A stretch of DNA of 64,000 nt from Paenibacillus ihbetae. GTDB lineage: Bacteria > Bacillota > Bacilli > Paenibacillales > Paenibacillaceae. Positions 43,646 through 51,963 of the stretch are shown piece by piece. The translations under genes and the position numbers were made by a program. The notes under the pieces were generated by a model. It had not been told where the DNA came from, made no database searches, and saw only the letters and a program-made list of their open reading frames with translations. The DNA lies in the NCBI RefSeq assembly GCF_002741055.1, contig NZ_CP016809.1:4380501-4444500 (forward strand), in the 5' to 3' direction. Within the stretch, counting starts at the first letter, position 1. Every line of letters starts with the position of its first letter.

Positions 43646-44833
43646 TTGCAAGCGATATATCGACCTACCCTGGCGGACATCAACTTGGATCATCTGCGCG
43701 CCAACTACAACGCTTTTCGTGAAGCGCTGCCTGAAGACATGCTGCTGCTTGCATGCGTGAAGGCGAACGCGTACGGACATGGCGCGGTGGAAGTGGCGCG
43801 CGAGCTTCAGCAGCTGGGTGCGGATTATTTGAGCGTTGCGTTTCTCGATGAGGCGCTCGAGCTGCGTCAAGCCGGCATCACGCTGCCGATCCTCGTGCTC
43901 GGCTATACGCCGCCGGAAGGCGTGGAGGTGGCGCGCCGGCATGACGTCACGATCACCCTGTTCAGCACGGAAGTGCTCCAGGCGATCCAAGCGCTGCCTG
44001 CGGAGCCGGATAAGCCGCTTAAGGTACACATCAAGATCGACAGCGGGATGGGTCGTCTGGGCCTGCTTCCCGGCGAGCATGCCCTTGCTTTTATCGAAGA
44101 GGCATTCTCGCTGCCGCAGGTCATTGTCGAAGGAATGTTTACTCATTTTGCAAGAGCAGATGAAAACAACAAAGACTATACATTGGAACAGTACCGCCGT
44201 TTCAAGGGCGTAGCGGACGCGCTGCGGGATAGAGGCAGACATATCCCGATCATACATACGGGTAATAGCGCCGCCGCCATCGATACACCCGAGCTGTCCT
44301 ATAATATGGTGCGTGTCGGCATCAGCTTGTATGGACTGTATCCCTCGGAGGAAGTGAATCGAAGAGCGGTGAGCCTTCACCCTGTCATGACGTTAAAGAC
44401 CAAGCTGGTCTTTGTCAAAAATCTCCCTCCGCATTCCGGAATCAGCTATGGCTCGAAATATGTCACCGAGCAAACGGAGACGATCGGTACGCTTCCGATC
44501 GGCTACGCAGACGGCTTTTCCCGGATGCTGAGCGGTAAGGCAGAGGTGCTGATACGCGGCCGCCGCGTCCCTGTTGTCGGAAATATCTGTATGGACCAAT
44601 GCATGGTATCGCTCAAACCATTTGCCGAAGAGTCGGCACAAATTCAAGCTGGTGAAGAGGTTGTACTCATCGGCCAGCAGTCTGGCGAGCGCATTACGGC
44701 AGATGAGCTGGCTGCCAAGCTGGGAACGATCCACTATGAAGTCGTCTGCATGATTGCCCATCGGGTGCCGCGCCGGTATATACGGGATGATATACCCGAA
44801 AAGACGCTGAACCCGCTTTGGACCACCCCTTGA
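43646..44833 (+). CDS. alr: Alanine racemase
   Basis: 395 residues. VKANAYGHGAVEVARE holds the PLP lysine (about residue 40); FTHFARADENN and the C-terminal GNICMDQCMV (with the second catalytic Tyr region ISYGSKYVT) match Alr. It converts L- to D-alanine for peptidoglycan and spore germination control. TTG start with AAGGTGAC upstream. Between ydcC and ndoAI as in B. subtilis. Confidence 0.97.
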   Translation: MQAIYRPTLADINLDHLRANYNAFREALPEDMLLLACVKANAYGHGAVEVARELQQLGADYLSVAFLDEALELRQAGITLPILVLGYTPPEGVEVARRHDVTITLFSTEVLQAIQALPAEPDKPLKVHIKIDSGMGRLGLLPGEHALAFIEEAFSLPQVIVEGMFTHFARADENNKDYTLEQYRRFKGVADALRDRGRHIPIIHTGNSAAAIDTPELSYNMVRVGISLYGLYPSEEVNRRAVSLHPVMTLKTKLVFVKNLPPHSGISYGSKYVTEQTETIGTLPIGYADGFSRMLSGKAEVLIRGRRVPVVGNICMDQCMVSLKPFAEESAQIQAGEEVVLIGQQSGERITADELAAKLGTIHYEVVCMIAHRVPRRYIRDDIPEKTLNPLWTTP

Positions 44834-45076
44834 ATAAAAGACGCCGCATGTGTATTTTAAATCAAGGAAGACAGCAGGAGGAAATTGGACGGTCTTTGGC
44901 GAATGATGAATATGTCGCTAAAGTCTGTACGAATGTGTCGATTGTAGTTTATAATGATATGCAGCATACATGATATACCTTCGGCATATATATTCTTTTG
45001 TATAAATTTCCTTGAATAATGTAATACTGGTGCACAGGGCGAGAAGGTTGTGGGGGTGTAATAGAAGGTGGCCAAT

Positions 45077-45349
45077 ATGCAGAACACCAAACGAATCATG
45101 ATCAGTTTACCGGATCATCTTTTGCAGGAAGTGGACGGGATCGCGCAGCTGGAGAATTCCAACCGCAGTGAGCTTATTAGGCAAGCCATGAAGTTGTACC
45201 TGAATGAACGGAAGAAGCGATATATTCGCGAATCCATGCAACGGGGTTATATGGAGATGGCCAAAATTAACCTAACCATGGCTTCCGAGGCGTTTCACGC
45301 GGAGGAAGATGCAGACAACACTCTAGACCGCTTAGTAAGCGGGGTGTAG
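45077..45349 (+). CDS. ndoAI: EndoAI-type ribbon-helix-helix antitoxin
   Basis: 90 residues from ATG 45077; GTG 45068 gives 93. KRIMISLPDHLLQEVDGIAQLENSNRSELIRQAMKLYL is the ribbon-helix-helix, and the RGYMEMAKINL segment closely resembles B. subtilis EndoAI. It binds and neutralises the downstream RNase. AAGGTGG overlaps both possible starts. The stop is 3 bp from the toxin GTG. Confidence 0.93.
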   Translation: MQNTKRIMISLPDHLLQEVDGIAQLENSNRSELIRQAMKLYLNERKKRYIRESMQRGYMEMAKINLTMASEAFHAEEDADNTLDRLVSGV

Positions 45350-45352
45350 ACA

Positions 45353-45703
45353 GTGATCGTTAAACGGGGCGACGTATTTTTTGCGGATTTATCACCCGTT
45401 GTCGGTTCGGAGCAGGGAGGCGTAAGGCCGGTCCTTGTCATTCAGAACGATATCGGCAATCGGTTTAGTCCGACGGTAATTGTTGCAGCCATTACGGCAC
45501 AAATTCAAAAAGCCAAGCTGCCGACCCATGTCGAAATCGACGCGGCGTCGCATGGATTTGACCGGGATTCCGTTATCTTGCTAGAGCAGATTCGTACGAT
45601 TGACAAGCAACGGCTAACCGATAAAATCACCCATCTTGACGACGAAATGATGAGCAAGGTGGATGATTCCCTGCAGATCAGTCTGGGCTTGATCGATTTC
45701 TAG
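45353..45703 (+). CDS. ndoA: MazF-type endoribonuclease toxin (EndoA)
   Basis: 116 residues, the full MazF fold: [31 protein letters not shown]...[17 protein letters not shown]... [15 protein letters not shown]. It cuts RNA at UACAU in B. subtilis. GTG start. The upstream antitoxin is intact. A strong terminator follows. Confidence 0.97.
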   Translation: MIVKRGDVFFADLSPVVGSEQGGVRPVLVIQNDIGNRFSPTVIVAAITAQIQKAKLPTHVEIDAASHGFDRDSVILLEQIRTIDKQRLTDKITHLDDEMMSKVDDSLQISLGLIDF

Positions 45704-45748
45704 CGAACCGAACAAGCGTATATGCGTTTAGATCATATAGGTATGTGC

Positions 45749-45783
45749 AAAAAACCTCAAGGAGAGCGTCCTTGAGGTTTTTT
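45749..45783 (+). terminator. Intrinsic terminator after ndoA
   Basis: AAAAAACCTCAAGGA (45749-45763), loop GAGCG, TCCTTGAGGTTTTTT (45769-45783). Confidence 0.9.
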
Positions 45784-45973
45784 GCGGTGCGTTAGTTCAC
45801 CGGAAGCAGCGTATGTATCGTATTGTTGACGTGCGGATGCTCAGGGCCCGACGTCAGAGCCAGCCAAAAGCGGGGGGCTCGATGTCGGCGGCGGGCCAGA
45901 CGCCTTAACGGGAGCCAAAGACAAGCAGCTCCGCTTTTTAGCGCATGGCCTTTGGCAGGGCAAGGCTTAAAGC
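45784..45973. other. Gap after ndoA
   Basis: No gene seen. In B. subtilis this spot leads to the rsb-sigB genes, none of which are here. Confidence 0.4.
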
Positions 45974-46075
45974 TTATGCCCCAGGCGCCGGTATAAGAAA
46001 ATAGGCGGTGGTAACAGCGGCAGCAATAAACAACAGGCATATTAAGGACCATGTCCATGCTTGATTGATTTTCAT
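45974..46075 (-). CDS. 33-residue membrane microprotein
   Basis: MKINQAWTWSLICLLFIAAA then VTTAYFLIPAPGA: one hydrophobic helix (about residues 8-27) and a short Pro-containing end. AGGAGG is 8 nt before the ATG, an ideal ribosome site. No family recognised. The helix plus the ribosome site argue for a real microprotein; small sporulation or membrane regulators often look like this. Confidence 0.6.
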   Translation of the reverse strand: MKINQAWTWSLICLLFIAAAVTTAYFLIPAPGA

Positions 46076-46420
46076 TATGATGTCCTCCTAATATGTGGTT
46101 GAGTGGCTGAAGTTGGGCCCGTCCGATAAAGGGGGGAAACCACGGCCCCTCTCTGGGCTGTCTTGGCATGACCCGCACCATGCTTTTGGCAGCGATTTGG
46201 CAGCTGCAGCGCTCGCAAGAGGTTCGCTCGGCTGTCTTAAATGCAAAACGATCGTTAGCGTATTTATTTAATAGAATATAAAGTGAATCTTAAAAACAGA
46301 TGAAAAAGACATGAAACGAAGCTTAAAGCCGCCGGCTTCACGGACGTAAAGTGGAAATGCCAGCGGAGATTTGGGATAATAGCTGTACAAGTTACGTTGA
46401 AGAAAGAAAGAGGGATATCA
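46076..46420. other. Gap upstream of tex
   Basis: About 345 bp with no gene on either strand except weak frames without ribosome sites. No RNA motif recognised. Confidence 0.4.
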
Positions 46421-48634
46421 TTGTCTGATTTGGAAGCCGTAATGGAAGCGAATGAGGAACAAATTCGAAAGGAAGAGCTGAAACGGATCATTAAGCAGAT
46501 TTCGAAGGAGCTGCAATTGTCCGAGAAACAGGTGCGTACGACCGTAGAGCTTCTGGATGAAGGCAATACGATACCGTTTATTGCGCGATACCGTAAGGAA
46601 ATGACGGGCGAGCTGGATGAGAACCAACTGCGCAGCATCGAGGAACGGACGGGCTATTTGCGCAATCTCGAGATCCGAAAGCGCGAGGTTATTCGCATCA
46701 TTGAGGAGCAGGGCAAGCTGACGGATGAGCTGAGGGCATCGATTACAGCGGCAGTCAAGCTTCAGGAAGTAGAGGATCTGTACCGTCCTTATAAGCAAAA
46801 GCGCAAGACCCGGGCCAGCGTTGCGAAGGAAAAAGGTCTTGAGCCGTTATCGGAATGGATCTGGTCGCAGCCGAAGCAGGGCGATGCCCTGGCTGAAGCT
46901 TCGAAATATGTTAACGAGGAAAAAGGAGTGGCTTCGCCGGAGGAGGCGCTTCAAGGCGCCATGGATATTTTGGCCGAAAACATCGCGGACGATGCCAAGA
47001 TTCGCGCCTGGGTGCGGCGCTTCAGCTTGGACCACGGCATTCTGACCTCGGAAGCCAAGGATGCGGAAGCGGAATCGGTGTACGAGAATTATTACAGCTA
47101 CCGGGAATTGGCGAAGAAAATGCCGCCGCACCGGATTCTGGCCATTAATCGGGGCGAGCGTGAGAATATACTGAAGGTTGGACTCGAGGTTCCTTATGAG
47201 TCCATTCATGCCTATATCGGCAAGCAGGTGCTGAAGGGCACATCTGTCGTCACGGATATCCTGACGGCTGTCATTGAGGATTCCTACAAGCGCCTGATCG
47301 CGCCGTCGATCGAGCGCGAGGTGCGCGGAGAGCTCACCGAGAAGGGGGAGAACCAGGCCATTTCGATCTTCGCCGGCAACCTGCGCAGCCTGCTGCTGCA
47401 GCCGCCGGTGAAGGGACGCTGCGTACTCGGCGTGGATCCCGCCTACCGGACGGGCTGCAAGCTGGCCGTCGTTGACGAGACCGGCAAGCTGCTGGAGGTG
47501 GCGGTTACGTATCCGACGCCGCCGAACAACAAGAAGCGGGAGGCTGCCGCCAAATTCAAGGAGCTGATTGCCAAGTACGGCATTAAGCTCATCGTCATCG
47601 GCAACGGCACGGCTTCGCGCGAGACGGAGCAGTTCGTCGCCGAAGATGTGATCGCGGATATCGGAGATCCCGAGCTTGCTTACCTGATCGTGAACGAGGC
47701 GGGAGCCAGCGTATATTCCGCCTCCAAGCTGGCACAGGAGGAATTCCCGGATCTGGATGTGGCGGAACGCAGCGCGGCTTCGATTGCAAGACGGGTTCAG
47801 GACCCGCTGGCCGAGCTGGTGAAGATCGATCCGAAATCGATCGGCGTCGGACAGTATCAGCATGACGTGACGCAGAAGCATCTAGAGGAAAGCTTGAAGG
47901 CGGTCGTCGAGTCGGCGGTTAACCATGTCGGCGTGGACGTGAATACGGCCTCGCCTTCGCTGCTCTCTTATGTATCGGGCATCAACGCCACAATTGCGAA
48001 GAATATCGTCAAATACCGCGAGGAGAACGGGAAATTCGTCAGCCGCAAGCAGCTGCAGAAGGTGCCTCGCCTTGGAGCGAAGACGTTCGAGCAGTGCGTG
48101 GGCTTCATGCGGATTTCCGACGGCGAGAACATCCTGGACCGGACGCCGATCCATCCGGAATCGTATCCGGTGGTGGACCGGCTGTTCCAGGAGCTCCAGG
48201 TAGGGCTCGACAAGCTCGGCAGCAAGGAGCTGGCCGAGCTGCTGGATGCCCAGCAGCCTGAACAGCTCGCGGTGAAGCTGGATGTCGGCGTGCCGACCCT
48301 GCGCGATATCCTGGACAGCTTGCAGCGCCCGGGACGGGATCCGCGGGAGGAGCTGCCTCAGCCGATCTTCCGGCACGATGTGCTGAAGATCGAGGATCTG
48401 GTGCCGGGAATGGAGCTTCAGGGAACGGTCCGCAACGTGATCGATTTCGGCGCCTTTGTCGATATCGGCATCAAGAGCGACGGCCTCGTCCATATTTCCC
48501 AGCTTAGCGATGGATATGTCAAGCATCCGATGGATGTCGTTTCGGTTGGTGACAACGTGACAGTCTGGGTGCTGAACGTGGATTTGAAGAAAGGCCGCGT
48601 CGGATTGACGATGCGAAAGCCGAAGGATCAGTAA
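46421..48634 (+). CDS. tex: Tex-like RNA-binding transcriptional accessory protein
   Basis: 737 residues (B. subtilis YdcI 719). Order: N-terminal helical Tex domain; YqgF/RuvC-like fold (about residues 320-450: VLGVDPAYRTGCKLAVVDETG, IVIGNGTASRETEQF); helix-hairpin-helix region (VDVNTASPSLLSYVSGINATIAKNIV); and a C-terminal S1 domain (about 640-712, GMELQGTVRNVIDFGAFVDIGIKSDGLVHISQ). Acts in transcription and RNA metabolism. TTG 46421 with AAAGAGGG 6 nt upstream; the frame extends to 46397 and an ATG at 46442 is possible. Confidence 0.95.
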   Translation: MSDLEAVMEANEEQIRKEELKRIIKQISKELQLSEKQVRTTVELLDEGNTIPFIARYRKEMTGELDENQLRSIEERTGYLRNLEIRKREVIRIIEEQGKLTDELRASITAAVKLQEVEDLYRPYKQKRKTRASVAKEKGLEPLSEWIWSQPKQGDALAEASKYVNEEKGVASPEEALQGAMDILAENIADDAKIRAWVRRFSLDHGILTSEAKDAEAESVYENYYSYRELAKKMPPHRILAINRGERENILKVGLEVPYESIHAYIGKQVLKGTSVVTDILTAVIEDSYKRLIAPSIEREVRGELTEKGENQAISIFAGNLRSLLLQPPVKGRCVLGVDPAYRTGCKLAVVDETGKLLEVAVTYPTPPNNKKREAAAKFKELIAKYGIKLIVIGNGTASRETEQFVAEDVIADIGDPELAYLIVNEAGASVYSASKLAQEEFPDLDVAERSAASIARRVQDPLAELVKIDPKSIGVGQYQHDVTQKHLEESLKAVVESAVNHVGVDVNTASPSLLSYVSGINATIAKNIVKYREENGKFVSRKQLQKVPRLGAKTFEQCVGFMRISDGENILDRTPIHPESYPVVDRLFQELQVGLDKLGSKELAELLDAQQPEQLAVKLDVGVPTLRDILDSLQRPGRDPREELPQPIFRHDVLKIEDLVPGMELQGTVRNVIDFGAFVDIGIKSDGLVHISQLSDGYVKHPMDVVSVGDNVTVWVLNVDLKKGRVGLTMRKPKDQ

Positions 48635-48670
48635 TTAATACGGCGGTAATGGAAGTGCCGTCGGAGCAAA

Positions 48671-48707
48671 AGGCGCATCTCCTGTATGGGGATGCGCCTC
48701 TTTTTTT
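48671..48707 (+). terminator. Intrinsic terminator of tex
   Basis: AGGCGCATC (48671-48679) with GATGCGCCT (48691-48699), inner CC/GG, then seven T. Confidence 0.9.
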
Positions 48708-48908
48708 GATGCTTAAATTCCGGTCCTAATCGATATCGGGCGAAAACTAATGGTGTTGTTCTCAGCCGGTCAGCCTTCCCGTTTATCAGTCCAATAAGGA
48801 AGCTTATACCCGGGGTCAATCGTTCTAATCCAGCGAATCCCGGGCCGAAAGAGCATCAGGTTGTGCCTACGCAGCATAAGTATTAATCGGCACGCTGGCC
48901 TTGGTCTA
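48708..48908. other. Gap between tex and the repeat array
   Basis: About 200 bp; no supported feature. Confidence 0.4.
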
Positions 48909-49136
48909 CCGGATAAGTTTGTGCATCGAGTCGCTCTGGTAGCCTTAGTAATCCGGATAAACTTGTGTTTTGAGCTGTTGTGGCTGGGTCGGCACGATGC
49001 TCTGGATAAGCTGGTGTATTGAACTGTTAAGGGTAACCTTGGTATACCGGATAAACTTGTACCTCGAGCCGTTCTATGCATCCTTGGTGCTCCGGTGAGG
49101 CTTATGCTTCGTGTCACATCGGCTCGTCCTGCCTGT
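48909..49136. repeat. Degenerate tandem array, about 45-bp units, five copies
   Basis: CCGGATAA-type cores at 48909, 48953, 49002, 49047 and 49092 (spacings 44, 49, 45, 45). On the minus strand the units read ACAAGTTTATCCGG, ACCAGCTTATCCAG, ACAAACTTATCCGG and similar. The array begins inside the last codons of the CGNR gene and continues downstream of it. Confidence 0.75.
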
Positions 49137-49689
49137 CGTTCGAGCCGTTCTGTCTCTTTTTCGCCCGGAAACGCCGAACCTTCATCAGATTGCCGCAGGC
49201 CTTCTCGTCACAGTACCGCTTGGAGCGGTTGCGGGTATCGTCGTAATAGACCCACAGGCAGTCCGGATTGGTGCAGATCCGGATCCGGGAGGCTTCGCCT
49301 TCCGCCAGCGTAATGGCGAAGGAGCCTGCAATTTCGGCGATGGCGCCCTGCCACCCGGATTCGAGCGGCGTGTAGCTGATCGCCATCCGACCGTCCATGC
49401 CGGTATGAAGCTGCCGGGCGAGCGGACCGCCTTCCATCCAGCGGTTCAGTTCCTTGACCTGGCTCCCCAGCAGGGCTTCTCCGGCGGCGATGTGCCGCAC
49501 AACACTCAGAAGAAAGGAGCGGAACGCTCGAAGCTTATCCATCTCCTGCGCGGTTGGCAGCGCAGACACGCGAAGGCGGTGAGTGCGGATCAGCTCCTCG
49601 ACCCAATCCTTGCGCTCAAGCCGATCTTCAGAGCGGCCGGTGCCCCGCCAGTCGCGCCACTCACTGTTCAAAAAATCATCCCATAGCAT
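49114..49689 (-). CDS. CGNR zinc-finger domain protein
   Basis: 191 residues. N-terminal about 130 residues are the ABATE-type domain (stress-induced transcription regulator family, often helical). The C-terminal CGNR treble-clef is complete: RICTNPDCLWVYYDDTRNRS, then RYCDEKACGNLMKVRRFRAKK, with Cys pairs at about residues 141/146 and 164/169. It probably binds nucleic acid as a regulator. SD AAAGGATG on the minus strand before the ATG. Target unknown. Confidence 0.92.
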   Translation of the reverse strand: MLWDDFLNSEWRDWRGTGRSEDRLERKDWVEELIRTHRLRVSALPTAQEMDKLRAFRSFLLSVVRHIAAGEALLGSQVKELNRWMEGGPLARQLHTGMDGRMAISYTPLESGWQGAIAEIAGSFAITLAEGEASRIRICTNPDCLWVYYDDTRNRSKRYCDEKACGNLMKVRRFRAKKRQNGSNDRQDEPM

Positions 49690-49853
49690 GGTGATACATC
49701 CTTTCTAAGCTGCTTCTTATTGTAACAATCAAACATTGGATTTGCCAGTTACTTGAAAATAAAGTGAAGGTGTGATAAGTTGGGTGTAATGGTCTAAACA
49801 ATATTTGATGGTTACAACATTTGATCGCAAATTTCATGGGGAGGGCGATGAGG

Positions 49854-50324
49854 ATGCGTTTACGGGATGTGCTGCTTCAGAATTGGGATTATGTGATGGA
49901 CCAGGAGGATTGGTACCCGCCTGCGCTCGATGCTTTAAAGGATGTAACGATGGAGCAAGCGCTGTGGAAGCCAGAGGGGAGCCCGGTTAACTCCATCTGG
50001 GAGAACGTGCTGCATCTGCTGTATTACAAACAGCGGCTGCTTGCCCGGCTTGAAGGGACGACGCTGCGCCATGAGGCAGCGGATAATGACGAGACCTTTA
50101 TCGTTCATGATCGGAGCGAGGAGGCATGGCGGTTGGCCCAAGAACAGCTGAAGGACGTTCATGCAGCATTAAGGCGTAAGATCGAGCAGCTGCCGGAGGA
50201 GGAGCTTCAGGAGTCGCCGCAGCGGTTCTTTAGCTTGATTACCCATGACGCCTACCATATCGGACAGATGATTATGCTGCGGAAGATGCAGGGCTCCTGG
50301 CCGGCCAAGCGTCATTTCTCGTAG
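49854..50324 (+). CDS. DinB family protein
   Basis: 156 residues, four-helix bundle. Metal-site histidines fit HLLYYKQ (about residue 47) and HDAYHIGQMIMLRKM (about 131-145). DinB-like proteins include thiol-dependent transferases (bacillithiol S-transferase type) and uncharacterised stress proteins. ATG 49854 is 8 nt from GGGGAGGG; the upstream ATG (49848) is too near it. A terminator hairpin follows. Confidence 0.88.
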   Translation: MRLRDVLLQNWDYVMDQEDWYPPALDALKDVTMEQALWKPEGSPVNSIWENVLHLLYYKQRLLARLEGTTLRHEAADNDETFIVHDRSEEAWRLAQEQLKDVHAALRRKIEQLPEEELQESPQRFFSLITHDAYHIGQMIMLRKMQGSWPAKRHFS

Positions 50325-50366
50325 CCTGTTGAAGAAACGCAAGCGCAGCGATCCATGCATGCAAAA

Positions 50367-50395
50367 ACAAGCCGGACGAAAGATGTCCGGCTTGT
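50367..50395. terminator. Terminator hairpin between DinB and cmpA
   Basis: ACAAGCCGGAC (50367-50377), loop, GTCCGGCTTGT (50385-50395); perfect 11-bp stem that can serve both convergent genes. Confidence 0.8.
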
Positions 50396-50435
50396 CGTTC
50401 ATACCTACTTGGCTATTGATAATGAGCGGCGCGTC

Positions 50436-50564
50436 TTATCTGACATTCGATTTCTCGCCCGGGGAGTTCCGGTAAAAGAACCAGCATTCGTTCAGCAGCT
50501 TGATCTGACGTCTGTCCTTTTTGCGGAAGGCGCGCGTCAATTGATTGCAGAGCCATTGCGGCAA
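50436..50564 (-). CDS. cmpA: Cortex morphogenetic protein CmpA
   Basis: 42 residues: start LPQWLCNQLTRAF, centre KKDRRQIKLLNECWFFYRN. The segment QIKLLNxCWxFYR is the hallmark of CmpA, the small protein that with ClpXP checks spore coat and cortex assembly (SpoIVA quality control). TTG start with AGGAGG 8 nt upstream. A 64-codon frame in another register covers the same bases and is a shadow. Position between tex and the SprT gene is that of B. subtilis. Confidence 0.9.
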   Translation of the reverse strand: MPQWLCNQLTRAFRKKDRRQIKLLNECWFFYRNSPGEKSNVR

Positions 50565-50645
50565 GGGTATCTCCTCCTCTTGCTAATTCCATCTGTATGG
50601 ATAGCATATGGGGAAAAGGCCCAAAGCGTGCAGGTCTACATGGAT

Positions 50646-50996
50646 TTATTGCCCTTCTTCCTCATACCACTGCTCTAGCTGGGCTTGAAGCGCCCGAATT
50701 TCGGTCAGCAAAGCAATGAGCGGATATTCGCTTTCGTTCAAGGAAGCAAAGGATTGCTCAAGTTCATTTATGTACTCCAGTCCGTTTCGAATGCTCATCG
50801 ATTCCTGAAGCAAATCCAGGCTGTCGCATTCGGCTATGGCAATCGGCAGCCGAGGCTTGCCGGGAGCGGTCAGTTTGTCGATCTCTTTATTCAGGCGCAG
50901 GTTCAGTGCGCTGAGCTGATACGCATAATCGCTGGGCATTTCCACAAATTCCAGCTCATGCTGCCGCTGTAGGATTACGTAACGCATCGTTGGCAT
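50646..50996 (-). CDS. Hypothetical protein (helical)
   Basis: About 116 residues, mostly helical and acidic (ELEQSFASLNESEYPLIALLTEIRALQAQLEQW). No motif, signal peptide or membrane helix. GGAGGGAG lies about 12 nt before ATG 50996; ATG 51017 is an upstream in-frame alternative without a good ribosome site. Not recognised. On the same strand as cmpA but with a separate ribosome site. Confidence 0.6.
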   Translation of the reverse strand: MPTMRYVILQRQHELEFVEMPSDYAYQLSALNLRLNKEIDKLTAPGKPRLPIAIAECDSLDLLQESMSIRNGLEYINELEQSFASLNESEYPLIALLTEIRALQAQLEQWYEEEGQ

Positions 50997-51100
50997 GTTC
51001 GCAGGTTCTCCCTCCATGACTTTCTACTTGACAGTGTAGCCCAGAGGGAAGTTAAAATTCAAGTAGCATTTACAAGCATAGGAAAGGAACAGCAGGGACC

Positions 51101-51595
51101 ATGAAGGAAATGAGCAACGAGGAACTGCAGGCCTGGGTTGAAAGCGTCTCGTTGAAGAGCTTTGGGGTACCCTTCAGGCATAAAGCAACGTTTAACCGGC
51201 GTTTATCGTCCACCGGAGGCCGGTATTTTTTGAAGGCACATCATATCGAGATTAACCCGCACCAGCTGGCCGCGAACGGGCCGGAAGAGGTGGAGAAGAT
51301 CATTAAGCACGAGCTGTGCCACTACCATCTTCATATCGCGGGAAAAGGCTACCGGCACCGCGATCCCGATTTTAAGCAGCTGCTGCAGGCGGTCGGAGGC
51401 AGCCGGTTTTGCAAATCGCTGCCTGCTACTAAGCCTGCGGGCAGGAAGCCGGAGCCCTATCGATATATGCTAAGATGCGGGGCATGCGGCACCGAGTATT
51501 TACGCAAGCGCAAAATGAATCCGGCGCGTTACCGATGCGGTCGCTGCAGCGGGCGCCTGACGCTTCTACAGCTTGACTCCCCCAAGAAGTCATGA
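51101..51595 (+). CDS. SprT family zinc metalloprotein (YdcK-like)
   Basis: 164 residues. KHELCHYHLHIAGKGYRHRDPDFK (His about residue 68) carries the HExxH-type Zn motif, here HELCH, and the C-terminal zinc ribbon is CGACGTEY...RYRCGRCSGRL. Related to SprT/Spartan proteins that act on DNA-protein crosslinks. GGAACAGCAGGGACC-type weak ribosome site. Its end carries a promoter for the tRNA genes. Confidence 0.9.
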   Translation: MKEMSNEELQAWVESVSLKSFGVPFRHKATFNRRLSSTGGRYFLKAHHIEINPHQLAANGPEEVEKIIKHELCHYHLHIAGKGYRHRDPDFKQLLQAVGGSRFCKSLPATKPAGRKPEPYRYMLRCGACGTEYLRKRKMNPARYRCGRCSGRLTLLQLDSPKKS

Positions 51596-51601
51596 TAAAT
51601 T
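51573..51601 (+). promoter_or_regulatory. Promoter of the tRNA-Asn-Ser pair
   Basis: TTGACT (51573-51578), 17-bp spacer, TAAATT (51596-51601), overlapping the sprT-like 3' end. Confidence 0.6.
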
Positions 51602-51625
51602 ATTACTAGCTAATCGACTTGACGT

Positions 51626-51701
51626 TCCCCGATAGCTCAGTTGGTAGAGCACTCGACTGTTAATCGAGTTGTCACAGGTTCGAGTCCTGTTCGGGGAGCC
51701 A
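51626..51701 (+). tRNA. tRNA-Asn (GTT)
   Basis: Acceptor TCCCCGA pairs with TCGGGGA; anticodon loop CTGTTAA gives GTT; TTCGAGTCC T-loop; CCA encoded. Confidence 0.98.
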
Positions 51702-51705
51702 TCAT

Positions 51706-51794
51706 GGAGAGATACCCAAGTGGCTATAAGGGGACCCTCTGCTAAGGGGTTAGACTGCGTAAGCGGTGCGAGGGTTCGAATCCCTCTCTCTCCG
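51706..51794 (+). tRNA. tRNA-Ser (GCT)
   Basis: Acceptor GGAGAGA/TCTCTCC; long variable arm (TAGACTGCGTAAGCGGT); anticodon loop CTGCTAA gives GCT; no encoded CCA. Confidence 0.97.
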
Positions 51795-51811
51795 TTTGAT
51801 ACACACCATGG

Positions 51812-51846
51812 GAAGCTCCCGTCACATCAGTGACCGGGGGCTTTCT
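51812..51846 (+). terminator. Terminator after tRNA-Ser
   Basis: AAGCTCCCGTCAC, loop ATCA, GTGACCGGGGGCTTTC; one mismatch. Confidence 0.7.
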
Positions 51847-51963
51847 TGCATACTTGCATAGGGATGATTAGGACATCAAGCTTTTTTATGGATAGCGAAC
51901 AACAGCTCTATAGGGTAACATCATCCGCAGTTTCGGGGAATTGAACTTCTGGAGGGAGAAGAG

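Noticed and set aside
48770-49117. 115-codon minus-strand frame with 15-residue repeat
   Set aside because: Basic, repeat-derived, no ribosome site; reported as DNA repeat instead.
48909-49136. CRISPR array
   Set aside because: Units are degenerate and contiguous with no conserved repeat-plus-unique-spacer pattern, and no cas genes.
50413-50607. 64-codon minus-strand frame over cmpA
   Set aside because: Different register; the cmpA frame has the ribosome site and the family motif.
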